A stretch of DNA of 32,124 nt, taken from NCBI GenBank assembly GCA_017628755.1, contig JAGBYM010000046.1, positions 1 to 32,124 on the forward strand. Direction: 5' to 3'. Under the pieces are notes generated by a model. The model was not told where the DNA came from, did not search any database, and saw only the letters and a list, made by a program, of their open reading frames with translations. A program made the position numbers and the translations under genes. Origin of the DNA: Clostridia bacterium (GTDB lineage Bacteria > Bacillota > Clostridia > Oscillospirales > CAG-272). Of this stretch, positions 6,941 through 15,454 are shown piece after piece (position 1 is the first letter of the stretch; the number at the start of each line of letters is the position of its first letter).

Positions 6941-9241
6941 ATGAGTGACCTTGCTTTTGAAGAACGCAATCAACAGTATAGAGCCAGATTGCAATATATT
7001 GAAGATGTGTTCAGAAACAAGATTACCGATCCGAACATTAGGTTTTATATCTTTAACAGCACCGAAAACAGAAAATGCGCAAACAAAGTAACCGATTACG
7101 TAAGTTATATTAATAACATTATGAAATTGGCGTTTGTTTTCGCATACGGATGTTTTAGGCTTGATTCCATTGATGAGCAGTCGTGCTGTGAAAGAGCAGT
7201 TAGAACCAGTTCTCTTCGAATAATCAACAGTTTGAAAAAAACATACGTTCAATATCCCGCAACCCCCGATCTTATCGAATTTGTTCTTACAGATATTCAG
7301 TTTGATATGATGCAGGGCTCAAATAGTGAGCTTTACGAGATATTCGAGCATCTTGGTAACTTTTCAAACAGAAATTTCAGCCTTTCCAGGTATTTTAAGC
7401 TCATAAAGACCTGGCTTAGCTGTCCTTCGAGATTTTCTATGGATCCGAATGAGTTAGCAGCTCGTTTTGCTTTGTTCCTGGATAATATGACTTTCCTCAG
7501 CAACTATAAGCTCGTTGAAAATAAGGATGCAGGCGATTTCTATTTTATAGAAAAAAAGGCAGAATTGTTTGATCAGTATGATAAATTCAGTATGATCCCT
7601 GCAAATCATCTTTTGTTCAGAGATGACGAAAAGTACTATGGAATATATACTTTGTTCGGATGTGACAGAAGAGATGACAAGGAGACAAAACTTAATCTTC
7701 GCTATATTTCCAGTGACGGATACACCTCAATTAACGTAACTGCTTCGGAAACGCCCCCCGAAGATGAATCCTATGGTATTATAGTTAACCCCGAGGAGTA
7801 TTATTCGGAGATTACTGGAACGTCTATGTCGGCGTCAGATCCCGAGGAAGGACAGAATCCGAACTCAAATTTTATTAACCAGGTACATACGATAAACTAC
7901 AAATATATAAAAAACTTAGCTCTTGCGGTTTCTGATGCTATATCGGGAAATATAGGTGCGCGAAAAGTTTTACTCGACGCTTTCAGAGTTCACCATCCAA
8001 ACATCTTTATTCGTGAAGGCAGAAGCACTGATATTCTCGAAAGCGCTGCGGATTGGGACGGCATAACAGTTATGTTACTTATAGAAGCCAGTCCCACGCG
8101 AGTGCTTGAGGTCCTGTTTCATAGAGAGCCTCAAACCTTCTATGATATATCCAAGAATTTATGCAAGCGAATAGATAATCCTGATATGCCTATTTACGGT
8201 TGCAATAACGCAATGTTGGATAAAAAGGTGGATGAGATTATTTGTTCTCACCGTATTGACGACGAATCTATTCGTAAGTGGCGAAACAGTAAGGTTGGCG
8301 GTAAGCTTTATGCTAAAGCTGCAGCAATTCTGATTATTTCCTCGCTCTCTTCGCTTATGGAAGAAGAAAGCGACGAAAAGCTGATATGCGTAGGCAATAT
8401 TCATGAGAACTTATCGTTGCTTACAAAGATGAGCTCGGAACCCCCCGATGACAAGACCGTACAAAACGTTTCTGCTATACTTGGCGAAACCTTCAGACGT
8501 TTGAATTGTTTTTATAAAGGCATCGAGGCATACGGAGCTATCAAAGCGCTGTTTGATAACGAATCAAGCGACTGTTGTCTTTCCAGAGCGAAAGTAAAAG
8601 TGTATCAGACTCAACTGAAAAACGCTTTTATGGAGTCTGCCAAAGCAGAGGCTCAAAGACTCGCCGGATATGATTCAACGAGAAACCAAGATACTGAGTT
8701 TATTATTAAAGAGTTTATTAAACTGTGCAATCAGTGTTCTTCTTCTTCGAACATGGGCGATAATTCGGGAAGAAGTTTGTATGTTACCCTGGGCAAATAT
8801 GAAATTATGAACGTAAATGAATTCAAAAACCGCGTATCTGCGTTTTTTGGTACTTACGGTGATATCGATCATTTGGATGAATCCGGTATTAAAGCTTATA
8901 TTCAGCTTGCATTGGATATTCTGAAGTTCTTGATTTTCGGTAACTTTGACAGTGGTGCCACAACCGGTATACCGATAAATGCAGTATATCCTTTGTCTGC
9001 TACCTACAGCAGAGGAAATGAAAATTACGACGGATATAAAACCGCAACGTTCACGTTGAATATCGATATGGATTTTGATGAAATCAACGATAAAGAGGAT
9101 GTGAATGTGCTTACCGAATTCTTCCACGTTCCGGGCGACGTATTTTACTGTCTGCCCAACGTTCTGAGATCCAACAAGAAATGGTGGATTGACCCGATTC
9201 TTGTAGGCTTCAAGGAATTCAATGAAATATTCACAAAATAA
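6941..9241 (+). CDS. 766-aa protein of unknown function, conflict operon
   Basis: I do not recognise this protein. It appears soluble and mostly helical, with a long middle helical part (about residues 320-620). The last 130 residues look more strand-rich (TATFTLNIDMDFDEIND) and end in an aromatic segment, KKWWIDPILVGF. There is an acidic, low-complexity break near residues 255-300 that may separate two domains. No enzyme motif is obvious. A strong GGAGG site lies in the last codons of the ATPase gene and only 3 nt separate the two reading frames, so it is probably made in fixed proportion to the ATPase and is a likely partner. A threat-recognition role is speculation from position and size. 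Confidence 0.8.
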   Translation: MSDLAFEERNQQYRARLQYIEDVFRNKITDPNIRFYIFNSTENRKCANKVTDYVSYINNIMKLAFVFAYGCFRLDSIDEQSCCERAVRTSSLRIINSLKKTYVQYPATPDLIEFVLTDIQFDMMQGSNSELYEIFEHLGNFSNRNFSLSRYFKLIKTWLSCPSRFSMDPNELAARFALFLDNMTFLSNYKLVENKDAGDFYFIEKKAELFDQYDKFSMIPANHLLFRDDEKYYGIYTLFGCDRRDDKETKLNLRYISSDGYTSINVTASETPPEDESYGIIVNPEEYYSEITGTSMSASDPEEGQNPNSNFINQVHTINYKYIKNLALAVSDAISGNIGARKVLLDAFRVHHPNIFIREGRSTDILESAADWDGITVMLLIEASPTRVLEVLFHREPQTFYDISKNLCKRIDNPDMPIYGCNNAMLDKKVDEIICSHRIDDESIRKWRNSKVGGKLYAKAAAILIISSLSSLMEEESDEKLICVGNIHENLSLLTKMSSEPPDDKTVQNVSAILGETFRRLNCFYKGIEAYGAIKALFDNESSDCCLSRAKVKVYQTQLKNAFMESAKAEAQRLAGYDSTRNQDTEFIIKEFIKLCNQCSSSSNMGDNSGRSLYVTLGKYEIMNVNEFKNRVSAFFGTYGDIDHLDESGIKAYIQLALDILKFLIFGNFDSGATTGIPINAVYPLSATYSRGNENYDGYKTATFTLNIDMDFDEINDKEDVNVLTEFFHVPGDVFYCLPNVLRSNKKWWIDPILVGFKEFNEIFTK

Positions 9242-9271
9242 GATGCGCACAAATTTTAAGCGGAGGCATTA

Positions 9272-10084
9272 ATGTTAGCAACACGTCACTATATGATTGA
9301 CGCGTATGGTTGTATTTCCGAACAGACGAACAATTATATGCTTGTCAATGATTTTTTGATAAATATTACTCATAAATTAAATATGGAGCCCGTAATGCCT
9401 CCGTTTATTTTGCCATATTATTACTGTGAGGACGCTGAAGACGTTGGTATAAGTGCATTTTGCATTTGCGACGAAGGATCTCATGTTACAATTCATACCT
9501 TCCCGCAAAGATCGTGTTACTTTATTGACATATTGACCAACTCTTTTATAGAAGAAGAAGGAGTGGCAGATTTTGTTAAAAGTCAGCTTTACGCCGGCAA
9601 TCTTCAGATACACACGGTTGACAGACGCGACTTTGATCCGGACGCAAGTAACGTGGACTCCAGAAACGATTTTGGCCCTCATTATATGGCAAATATAAAC
9701 GATTTGGATATTTCATTTGAGTCGATTTACCGTTGGCTTGATACCATAGCCCCCCAGATCAATATGCAGCCTATATCGCGTCCGTATGTTATTTACAATA
9801 CGGTGAGAGATGCCGAGTATATTTCCGGTATTCTTGTGGTTGCTCAAAGCCATATAGCGTTCCATTATTCTATTGAAGATCGAGTAGCAAATGTAGATAT
9901 CTTCTCATGCAGCTTCCTTGGTAACGGTGTGGTAGAATCACTGCTTGAAGAATGCTTCGGAGCTAAAGTAAAGTTGAAGCTTTTTGCCCGCGGAAGCAAG
10001 CACAGGATCGAATGCCAGCATTATTCCAGACAGTCACGAATTGAAAAGTGCCAAAGCTGGCGAAAGAATATTTACGATATATGA
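9272..10084 (+). CDS. duplicated S-adenosylmethionine decarboxylase-like (SpeD fold) protein
   Basis: Protein of 270 aa with two tandem AdoMetDC-type folds. Each half opens with an HYM motif (RHYMIDAYGC at 5-14; GPHYMANI at 135-142) and contains the SH-x3-H core. Copy 1 has GSHVTIHTFP with Ser70 and His75 but Asn90 where the catalytic Cys belongs. Copy 2 has QSHIAFHYSIE with Ser193, His198 and Cys213 (VDIFSC), exactly at the Ser63/His68/Cys83 spacing of bacterial SpeD. In SpeD the serine becomes the pyruvoyl group by self-cleavage after a Glu; here that preceding residue is Gly or Gln. No polyamine gene is nearby; the context is a TIR/MinD-like operon. It could decarboxylate SAM, a SAM-derived signal or an amino acid (SpeD homologues with ornithine/arginine decarboxylase activity are known), or it could be a ligand-binding relic. 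The substrate is unknown. Confidence 0.75.
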   Translation: MLATRHYMIDAYGCISEQTNNYMLVNDFLINITHKLNMEPVMPPFILPYYYCEDAEDVGISAFCICDEGSHVTIHTFPQRSCYFIDILTNSFIEEEGVADFVKSQLYAGNLQIHTVDRRDFDPDASNVDSRNDFGPHYMANINDLDISFESIYRWLDTIAPQINMQPISRPYVIYNTVRDAEYISGILVVAQSHIAFHYSIEDRVANVDIFSCSFLGNGVVESLLEECFGAKVKLKLFARGSKHRIECQHYSRQSRIEKCQSWRKNIYDI

Positions 10085-10410
10085 GACCCGCCATGGAAAA
10101 GTACGCATGGAAGGCGCGGATCGTTCCGGGTGCGCTTGACGAATATATCAGACGTCACGATGCAATCTGGGATGAGATGAAGCAAGTCCTGGCAGATGCC
10201 GGAATCGTTAACTACACGATCTGGAACGTCGGAGACGAGCTTTTTGGCTATTATGAATGCGAGATGGGCATCGAATACGCTGCGCGCGTTCAAAGAGAAA
10301 GCCCCGTAGTTGAGAAGTGGAACGAGTACATGAAGGATATCCTTATCATGGAACTCGACCCCATAACCGGCGCACAGCCGAAACTCACAAAGGTGTTTTC
10401 GTTTAAGTAA
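10081..10410 (+). CDS. rhaM: L-rhamnose mutarotase
   Basis: RhaM/DUF718 family: interconverts alpha and beta anomers of L-rhamnose ahead of rhamnose isomerase. The fold is recognised from WKARIVPG, the RRHDAIWDEM block with the family's conserved His, and NYTIWNVGDELFGYYE. The family is about 104 aa long. Starting at 10093 (MEKYAWKA) gives 105 aa. Starting at 10081 gives 109 aa and overlaps the previous stop as ATGA. There is no Shine-Dalgarno in front of either, so translation probably depends on coupling to the SpeD-like gene. Codon use changes sharply here to the GC-richer host style, which suggests the upstream operon was joined onto a resident rhaM. No other rhamnose gene is present in the window. 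Confidence 0.85.
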   Translation: MRPAMEKYAWKARIVPGALDEYIRRHDAIWDEMKQVLADAGIVNYTIWNVGDELFGYYECEMGIEYAARVQRESPVVEKWNEYMKDILIMELDPITGAQPKLTKVFSFK

Positions 10411-10417
10411 ATATCTC

Positions 10418-10452
10418 AAGCGGAGAGATCGAAAGGTCTCTTCGCTTTTTTG
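10418..10452 (+). terminator. intrinsic terminator of the conflict operon/rhaM
   Basis: Stem AGCGGAGAGATC with a GAAA loop pairing to GGTCTCTTCGCTT, followed by a T run, 8 nt after the rhaM stop codon. Confidence 0.8.
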
Positions 10453-10545
10453 GACTCAATATAACACAAAGTGAGAAAAAGTCTCGCATGATGAGTTATT
10501 GCAAAAGATAAAAAACTATGCAAGACTGCAGTAAATAAAAGAAAG

Positions 10546-10575
10546 ATCCCGTATCTGTTTTTGCAGATACGGGAT
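10546..10575 (-). terminator. intrinsic terminator of the peptide-utilisation operon
   Basis: Perfect 12-bp stem (ATCCCGTATCTG) with a 6-nt loop, just downstream of the stop of the M20 gene on the minus strand and followed on that strand by a T-rich tract. It also backs up the rhaM terminator from the other side. The 90 bases between the two terminators show nothing else. Confidence 0.8.
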
Positions 10576-10585
10576 TTTACTTTTA

Positions 10586-11737
10586 TTAAACTATAGCGCA
10601 GAGTATTTGGAGTGCGATGCGGAGAGAGTCCTCGTCGGGGGCGAGACAAGAGCTGTGGAGCACTTGGTCGTCGCCTTGGGATTTGCTGCGGCATCCAATG
10701 TTGAAATAACAGCAGCGTGCGTGCTTACAGAAAAATGCAAAATCGTCTGCGCCGAGGCTCGGAGCGTCCATCTTTTGTATATTGTCTTTACCGATCAAAG
10801 CGGCGATCTTACCTATGGTATTCTCGGTCAGCTCAGACTCGTTGTAAAGCACGGGATATTCGGTGGTGTAATTGATCTCTGCCGAGGCTCCAAAGCCCTG
10901 TGCGGTATTCTCGCAGGTCTCGCGGACGGTATCTTTGAGCTCTGCCATAACGTCCATATCGAGCGCGCGCAGAGTTCCGCTCATTTTCACTTCGCCCGCA
11001 ACTACGTTTTCTGCCGTACCGCCGTTGATCGTTCCTACTGTCACGATCGTGGGCGTGGTTGGTGCAAATCTTCGCGACGGGATTGACTGAAGCGCGGTGA
11101 CTATTCCCGCGGCGGCAACGATTGCGTCGATGCCTTGTTCGGGATGTGCGCCGTGGCATGATCTGCCGCGTACGGTAAGCTCAAAATCTGTAACAGCGGC
11201 GTTCATAGCACCTATGAGATACTCAACCGTTCCCGTCTTCTTCGTGGGAGAGATATGGAATCCGAAAACCGTGCGGACTTCGGGATTCTGCATACATCCG
11301 TGCAGGATCATATCGTTTGCGCCGCCAACGGTTTCCTCGGCGGGTTGGAAGAAGACGCGGACAACGTGATCGAGCTCTTTTTCGTACGGTTTCAGCAAGA
11401 GAAGAAGTCCGAGTGCTGCGGCAAAATGGATATCGTGTCCGCAGGCGTGCATAACGCCGTCGATTTTTGAAGCGTATTCAAGTCCGGTTTCCTCTGTGAC
11501 CGGCAGAGCATCAAGCTCGGCGCGTACGCCAACAGCATCACTTCCTTGACCGACAGAGGCAACTACGCCGCAGTTGTCGGGCAGAACCGTGTATGCAATA
11601 TTGTTTTTATCAAGAACGTCACAAAGGTACGCGGTGGTTTCTCTTTCTTCGCCCGAAAGCTCGGGGTACATATGCACGTGGCGGCGTATTCCGATCACTT
11701 CGGGGAGAATGCGGTCTATTTCGCAAGAAAGGTTCAT
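10586..11737 (-). CDS. M20-family amidohydrolase / N-acyl amino acid hydrolase
   Basis: Zinc-dependent peptidase or aminoacylase of 383 aa, cytoplasmic. The M20D landmarks are all present: RRHVHMYPELSGEE at 18-31, RAELDALPV at 72-80, HACGHDIH at 97-104 (Cys99 and His101 metal region), QPAEE at 131-135 (catalytic Glu region), GADDFAFF, and the LHSSCLAPDE ending. Relatives cleave N-acyl-amino acids, aminobenzoyl-glutamate or dipeptides. It is the last gene of the opp operon; its ATG shares one base with the stop of the upstream amidohydrolase gene (TGATG), so the two are translationally coupled. Together they probably hydrolyse what the transporter brings in. The exact substrate is not visible. 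Length and motifs indicate an intact enzyme. Confidence 0.9.
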   Translation of the reverse strand: MNLSCEIDRILPEVIGIRRHVHMYPELSGEERETTAYLCDVLDKNNIAYTVLPDNCGVVASVGQGSDAVGVRAELDALPVTEETGLEYASKIDGVMHACGHDIHFAAALGLLLLLKPYEKELDHVVRVFFQPAEETVGGANDMILHGCMQNPEVRTVFGFHISPTKKTGTVEYLIGAMNAAVTDFELTVRGRSCHGAHPEQGIDAIVAAAGIVTALQSIPSRRFAPTTPTIVTVGTINGGTAENVVAGEVKMSGTLRALDMDVMAELKDTVRETCENTAQGFGASAEINYTTEYPVLYNESELTENTIGKIAALIGKDNIQKMDAPSLGADDFAFFCKHARCCYFNIGCRSKSQGDDQVLHSSCLAPDEDSLRIALQILCAIV

Positions 11738-12876
11738 CAGTCTACCTGCTTGCCGTCCATGAAGACCATGCGTGTCTTGGTCAGATAGTGGAAGGGATGG
11801 CCGTTGTAGACAACGATATCGGCGTCCTTGCCGACCTTGATCGAGCCTACGCGATCCTCAATGCCGCAAACCTTTGCGCCGTTGAGGGTGATTGCACGGA
11901 ATGCCGCCTGCTCGTCGAGTCCTTCGCGTACTGCGAGTCCCGCAAAGTAGGGAAGCATCCAGAGAGCGCAAACGTCGTGGTCGGTTGTCAGAGTGAATTC
12001 AACACCCGCACGCGCAAGCTCTGCGCACATTGCAAGGTTTCCGCCAACAGTTTCGGGCTTGCCCGCGGGACCGATGCAGGGGCCGACGATGGGCATAATG
12101 CCCGCGCGTGCGATCTCCTCGATGATGTCCGAGCCGCCCGTGGTGTGTACGGTCACGCAACGGAGATTGAATTCCTCAGATAGGCGTATGGCGGTGAGAA
12201 TATCGTCACTGCGGTGCGCGTGGACATGCATGGGGATCTCGCGCTTGAGAAGCGGGATGAGAGCTTCGTATTTTGCATCGAAAACGTCGTCGCCCTTATC
12301 TTTCTTTGCCATGTATCTCTTGGCTTCAACCATCGTTCTGCGGAAGATTGCGGCGATTGCCATGCGGGTCATGGGAGTTGAACCGCCCGATTCACCGTAA
12401 TTGCGCTTGGGATTTTCGCCCATTGCGCATTTCATTGCCGCGGGAGTCTTGATGACCATATCCGCGATATTTCTGCCGTAAAGCTTTACAGCGGCGGTCT
12501 GACCGCCGATTACGTTTGTCGAGCCGGGGCAAGCGTTGACGGTTGTGATACCCGCGCGTCTTGCCTTCGGGATAGCGATGTCAAAGGGATAGAAGCCGTC
12601 CATTACGCGCATATCGGGGGTTACGGGATTGGTTGTCTCGTTGCAGTCCTCACCCTCCCAGCGCTTTCCTTCCTCGGAAATACCGATGTGGGAGTGCGCG
12701 TCGATCATACCTGGGAAGATGAATCCACCCTCGGCATCAAATATCTCGCCGTCGAATACGGGCGCATCGGCAAGTGCACCGAAGCCGATTATCTTGCCGT
12801 TTTCGATATCAACGTAACCGTTTTGGTAACTGCCGCATTCAACGGTGTGCAAGAGACCATTCTGTATACGAATCAT
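11737..12876 (-). CDS. amidohydrolase (imidazolonepropionase/dipeptidase-like)
   Basis: Metal-dependent amidohydrolase of 379 aa. PGMIDAHSHIG gives the HxH metal pair (His61, His63); further ligands are suggested by HVHAHRSDD, CVTVHTTGG and the late Asp in TTDHDV. The end, DRVGSIKVGKDADIVVYNG, is the usual return to the small beta domain. Members include imidazolonepropionase, isoaspartyl dipeptidase and prolidase-type enzymes; the sequence alone does not settle which. The gene lies 12 nt after the small membrane-protein gene and overlaps the M20 gene by one base, so it should act on substrates imported by the Opp-type transporter encoded upstream. Confidence 0.87.
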   Translation of the reverse strand: MIRIQNGLLHTVECGSYQNGYVDIENGKIIGFGALADAPVFDGEIFDAEGGFIFPGMIDAHSHIGISEEGKRWEGEDCNETTNPVTPDMRVMDGFYPFDIAIPKARRAGITTVNACPGSTNVIGGQTAAVKLYGRNIADMVIKTPAAMKCAMGENPKRNYGESGGSTPMTRMAIAAIFRRTMVEAKRYMAKKDKGDDVFDAKYEALIPLLKREIPMHVHAHRSDDILTAIRLSEEFNLRCVTVHTTGGSDIIEEIARAGIMPIVGPCIGPAGKPETVGGNLAMCAELARAGVEFTLTTDHDVCALWMLPYFAGLAVREGLDEQAAFRAITLNGAKVCGIEDRVGSIKVGKDADIVVYNGHPFHYLTKTRMVFMDGKQVD

Positions 12877-12888
12877 AATTATTTCTCC

Positions 12889-13356
12889 TTATTGCGGAAT
12901 TACGAAAGATGCGATCAAGAGCAGCACTCCCGCCGCAACGCGCGAGATTATCAGCGCGAACGAGCGCCGTTTTTCGCTGAATATCTCGATATCTGCGGTT
13001 GTCTGCGGAGTGAGATCGTCTTCAAAATCCTCGCCTTTTTGCATAAAGGCGGGCTTGTGACGCTTGATCTCTTTATCCTTGCGCCAAGCGTAAGGAGTTT
13101 TTGTCTTTCGGGGTTTTTGTTTGTGAAAGAAGGGAAGCGAATCGGTCAGCTTAAGGTATTCAAACCAGCCGAAGGCGATGAATATTGAACCGATAGCGCA
13201 GAGTGCCCAGATGAAATGCATTCTGTCACGGTAGAGTCCGCCGACGATGGCGGACAGGACGAGTCCCGTGCCGAGATATGAAAAGGTTCGGCGGAAGAGC
13301 ACAAGACGGTATTTCTTGGCTTCTTCCGGAGTCATGCGGTCATCGGGAGATTTCAT
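12889..13356 (-). CDS. small membrane protein of unknown function in opp operon
   Basis: Protein of 155 aa, not recognised. Hydrophobic stretches at about residues 26-42, 47-63 and 133-152 suggest three membrane segments, the last at the very C-terminus. Between them is a highly charged loop rich in Lys, Arg and Asp. The start overlaps the end of the ATPase gene by 17 nt, which implies co-translation with the transporter. It could be an accessory subunit, but nothing in the sequence proves that. Confidence 0.75.
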   Translation of the reverse strand: MKSPDDRMTPEEAKKYRLVLFRRTFSYLGTGLVLSAIVGGLYRDRMHFIWALCAIGSIFIAFGWFEYLKLTDSLPFFHKQKPRKTKTPYAWRKDKEIKRHKPAFMQKGEDFEDDLTPQTTADIEIFSEKRRSFALIISRVAAGVLLLIASFVIPQ

Positions 13357-15442
13357 TCATATATCCTTCCATCTCTTTTGCGTTTGCGTAGATAAAGTGA
13401 CCGGGAGTGATTTCGGTCCATGCCGGCTTGTCGGTCGAGTAGTCGTGCATATCGGGATCGTACTTGACGAGAACCTTGTCTCTTTCGGTATCGGGATTAG
13501 GCTGAGGAACAGCAGAGAGCAGAGCCTTGGTGTAGGGATGAAGCGGATGTGCAAAGAGTTCCTCTGCGGGAGCAAGCTCAACGAGATGTCCCTTGTGGAT
13601 TACTGCGATACGGTCGGAAATGAATCTGACGGCAGAGAGGTCGTGCGCAATGAAGAGATAGGTCAGCGAACGCTCGCGCTTCATCTTGTTGAGAAGGTTG
13701 ATTACCTGCGCTCTAATCGAAACGTCAAGCGCGGAGATCGGCTCGTCAGCAACAAGAAAATCGGGATTCATAATAAGGCTTCGCGCGATACCGATTCTCT
13801 GACGCTGACCGCCCGAAAATTCGTGCGGGAAACGGGAGATGAATTCTGCGGTCAAGCCAACCTCGGAGAGGATGCTTTCGACCTTTGCGATTCTGTCCTC
13901 CTCATTTTCAAAGAGGTGGTAATTGTAAAGACCTTCCGAGATGATGTAATCGACCTTGGCACGCTCGTTGAGAGATGCCATGGGGTCCTGGAAGATCATC
14001 TGCATCTGCATGTGCAGCTTCTTTTTATCGGCGCGCGAGAGCTTACCCGTGATCTTCGAACCGTTGAATTTAACTTCTCCGTCCACGTTGTTCGTGTAAA
14101 TACGCATAATAGCGCGTCCGATGGTGGTCTTACCCGAACCCGATTCGCCGACAAGCGACAGAGTTTCGCCTTTGTAAATATCGAAGCTTACGCCGTCAAC
14201 TGCGCGGAAGGTGCTGCCTGCGATCTTGAATTTTACCGAAAGATCGCGGACTGTGATAAGCTTTTCAGCGTTTGTATAATCAAAGGGCTCTTCGGGGATC
14301 TGATTTTCCTTGCGTTCCGCGTCGCGCTTGATGAGTGCTTCTCGGTAATCCTTTGCCTGAGGGGAAAGAAGCCAAGTTCTTGCCCAATGAGTTTCGCTGA
14401 CGGGGAAGACGGGAGGCTCTTCCTCAAAGTCGATCTTCATTGCATCGGCGTTGCGGGGTGCGAACGCGTCACCCTTGATAGTCTTGAAAAGGCTTGGAGG
14501 TGTTCCGTGAATAGAATACAGGTCATTGCCTTTGGTTCCAAGCTGGGGAAGGGACTGGAGGAGTGCTTTAGTATAGGGATGCTCGGGGGATTTGAAAATA
14601 TCGTGTACGGTTCCGTACTCAACGATCTTGCCCGCGTACATTACTGCGACCCAGTCGGCAACGTTTGCAACGACGCCGAGGTCGTGGGTAATGAACACGA
14701 CGCTCATTTTGAGCTCCTTCTGGAGCGATTTTATAAGGTCAAGCACCTGAGCCTGAACGGTAACGTCAAGCGCGGTGGTGGGTTCGTCGCAGATAAGAAT
14801 TTCGGGTCTGCAGGCGATTGCTGTAGCAATAACTACTCGCTGGCGCATACCGCCGGAAAACTCTCCGGGATACTGCTTATAACGCTTTTCGGGATCCTGA
14901 ATACCTACCTTGTGGAGAAGCTCGATTGTTTCCTTCTTGGCTTCGTCGTGGGACTTGCCGAAATGCCACATGATAACTTCCGCGATCTGTTCGCCGATAG
15001 TGCGGACGGGGTTGAGCGAGGTCATGGGATCCTGGAAGACCATTGCAATCTTCTTGCCGCGGACCTTAAGCCACTGCTCCTCGGAGGTGTACTGAGCCAT
15101 ATCCTCGCCGTGGAACCAGAGCTCACCGTCCGTGATGCGTCCGTTTTTATCGAGCATACCGAGGAAGGTCTTGGTAAATACCGATTTACCCGAACCCGAT
15201 TCGCCGACGATGGCAAGAGTTTCGCCCTCGTAAACGTCAAGCGAGGCACCGCGGATAGCGGTAAGCTCCGCACCACGGAGGTTGAAGTTTACCTTGACGT
15301 TTCTTGCAGAAAGCAATTTCTCGCCCTTGTGGTAGGGAGCGCTCTGATCAATGATCTCTCTTTCACGTTCGATTCTTTCGATTTCTTCGGGTGTCAGTTC
15401 GGCTTTCTCGATAGGGAGCACAGTCTTTTTGTTCTTTTTCAT
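13340..15442 (-). CDS. oligopeptide ABC transporter, fused double ATPase (OppD-OppF type)
   Basis: ATP-binding protein of 700 aa that joins two nucleotide-binding domains normally encoded by separate oppD and oppF genes. Domain 1 has Walker A GESGSGKS (80-87), the signature FSGGMRQR and Walker [13 protein letters not shown]. Domain 2 has [17 protein letters not shown] and [12 protein letters not shown]. Each ends with the HPYTKALL motif typical of the oligopeptide/dipeptide subfamily. Both domains keep the catalytic Glu after Walker B, so both sites look competent. It powers uptake through the two permeases encoded just upstream (12 nt gap to oppC). The fusion fixes the 1:1 ratio of the two ATPases. 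Confidence 0.93.
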   Translation of the reverse strand: MKKNKKTVLPIEKAELTPEEIERIEREREIIDQSAPYHKGEKLLSARNVKVNFNLRGAELTAIRGASLDVYEGETLAIVGESGSGKSVFTKTFLGMLDKNGRITDGELWFHGEDMAQYTSEEQWLKVRGKKIAMVFQDPMTSLNPVRTIGEQIAEVIMWHFGKSHDEAKKETIELLHKVGIQDPEKRYKQYPGEFSGGMRQRVVIATAIACRPEILICDEPTTALDVTVQAQVLDLIKSLQKELKMSVVFITHDLGVVANVADWVAVMYAGKIVEYGTVHDIFKSPEHPYTKALLQSLPQLGTKGNDLYSIHGTPPSLFKTIKGDAFAPRNADAMKIDFEEEPPVFPVSETHWARTWLLSPQAKDYREALIKRDAERKENQIPEEPFDYTNAEKLITVRDLSVKFKIAGSTFRAVDGVSFDIYKGETLSLVGESGSGKTTIGRAIMRIYTNNVDGEVKFNGSKITGKLSRADKKKLHMQMQMIFQDPMASLNERAKVDYIISEGLYNYHLFENEEDRIAKVESILSEVGLTAEFISRFPHEFSGGQRQRIGIARSLIMNPDFLVADEPISALDVSIRAQVINLLNKMKRERSLTYLFIAHDLSAVRFISDRIAVIHKGHLVELAPAEELFAHPLHPYTKALLSAVPQPNPDTERDKVLVKYDPDMHDYSTDKPAWTEITPGHFIYANAKEMEGYMNEISR

Positions 15443-15454
15443 CTCGGTGCTCCT

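Noticed and set aside
9272-10084. Ordinary polyamine-biosynthesis SpeD
   Set aside because: The gene is a double-length duplication with an altered cleavage site, and no spermidine synthase or other polyamine gene is in the window.
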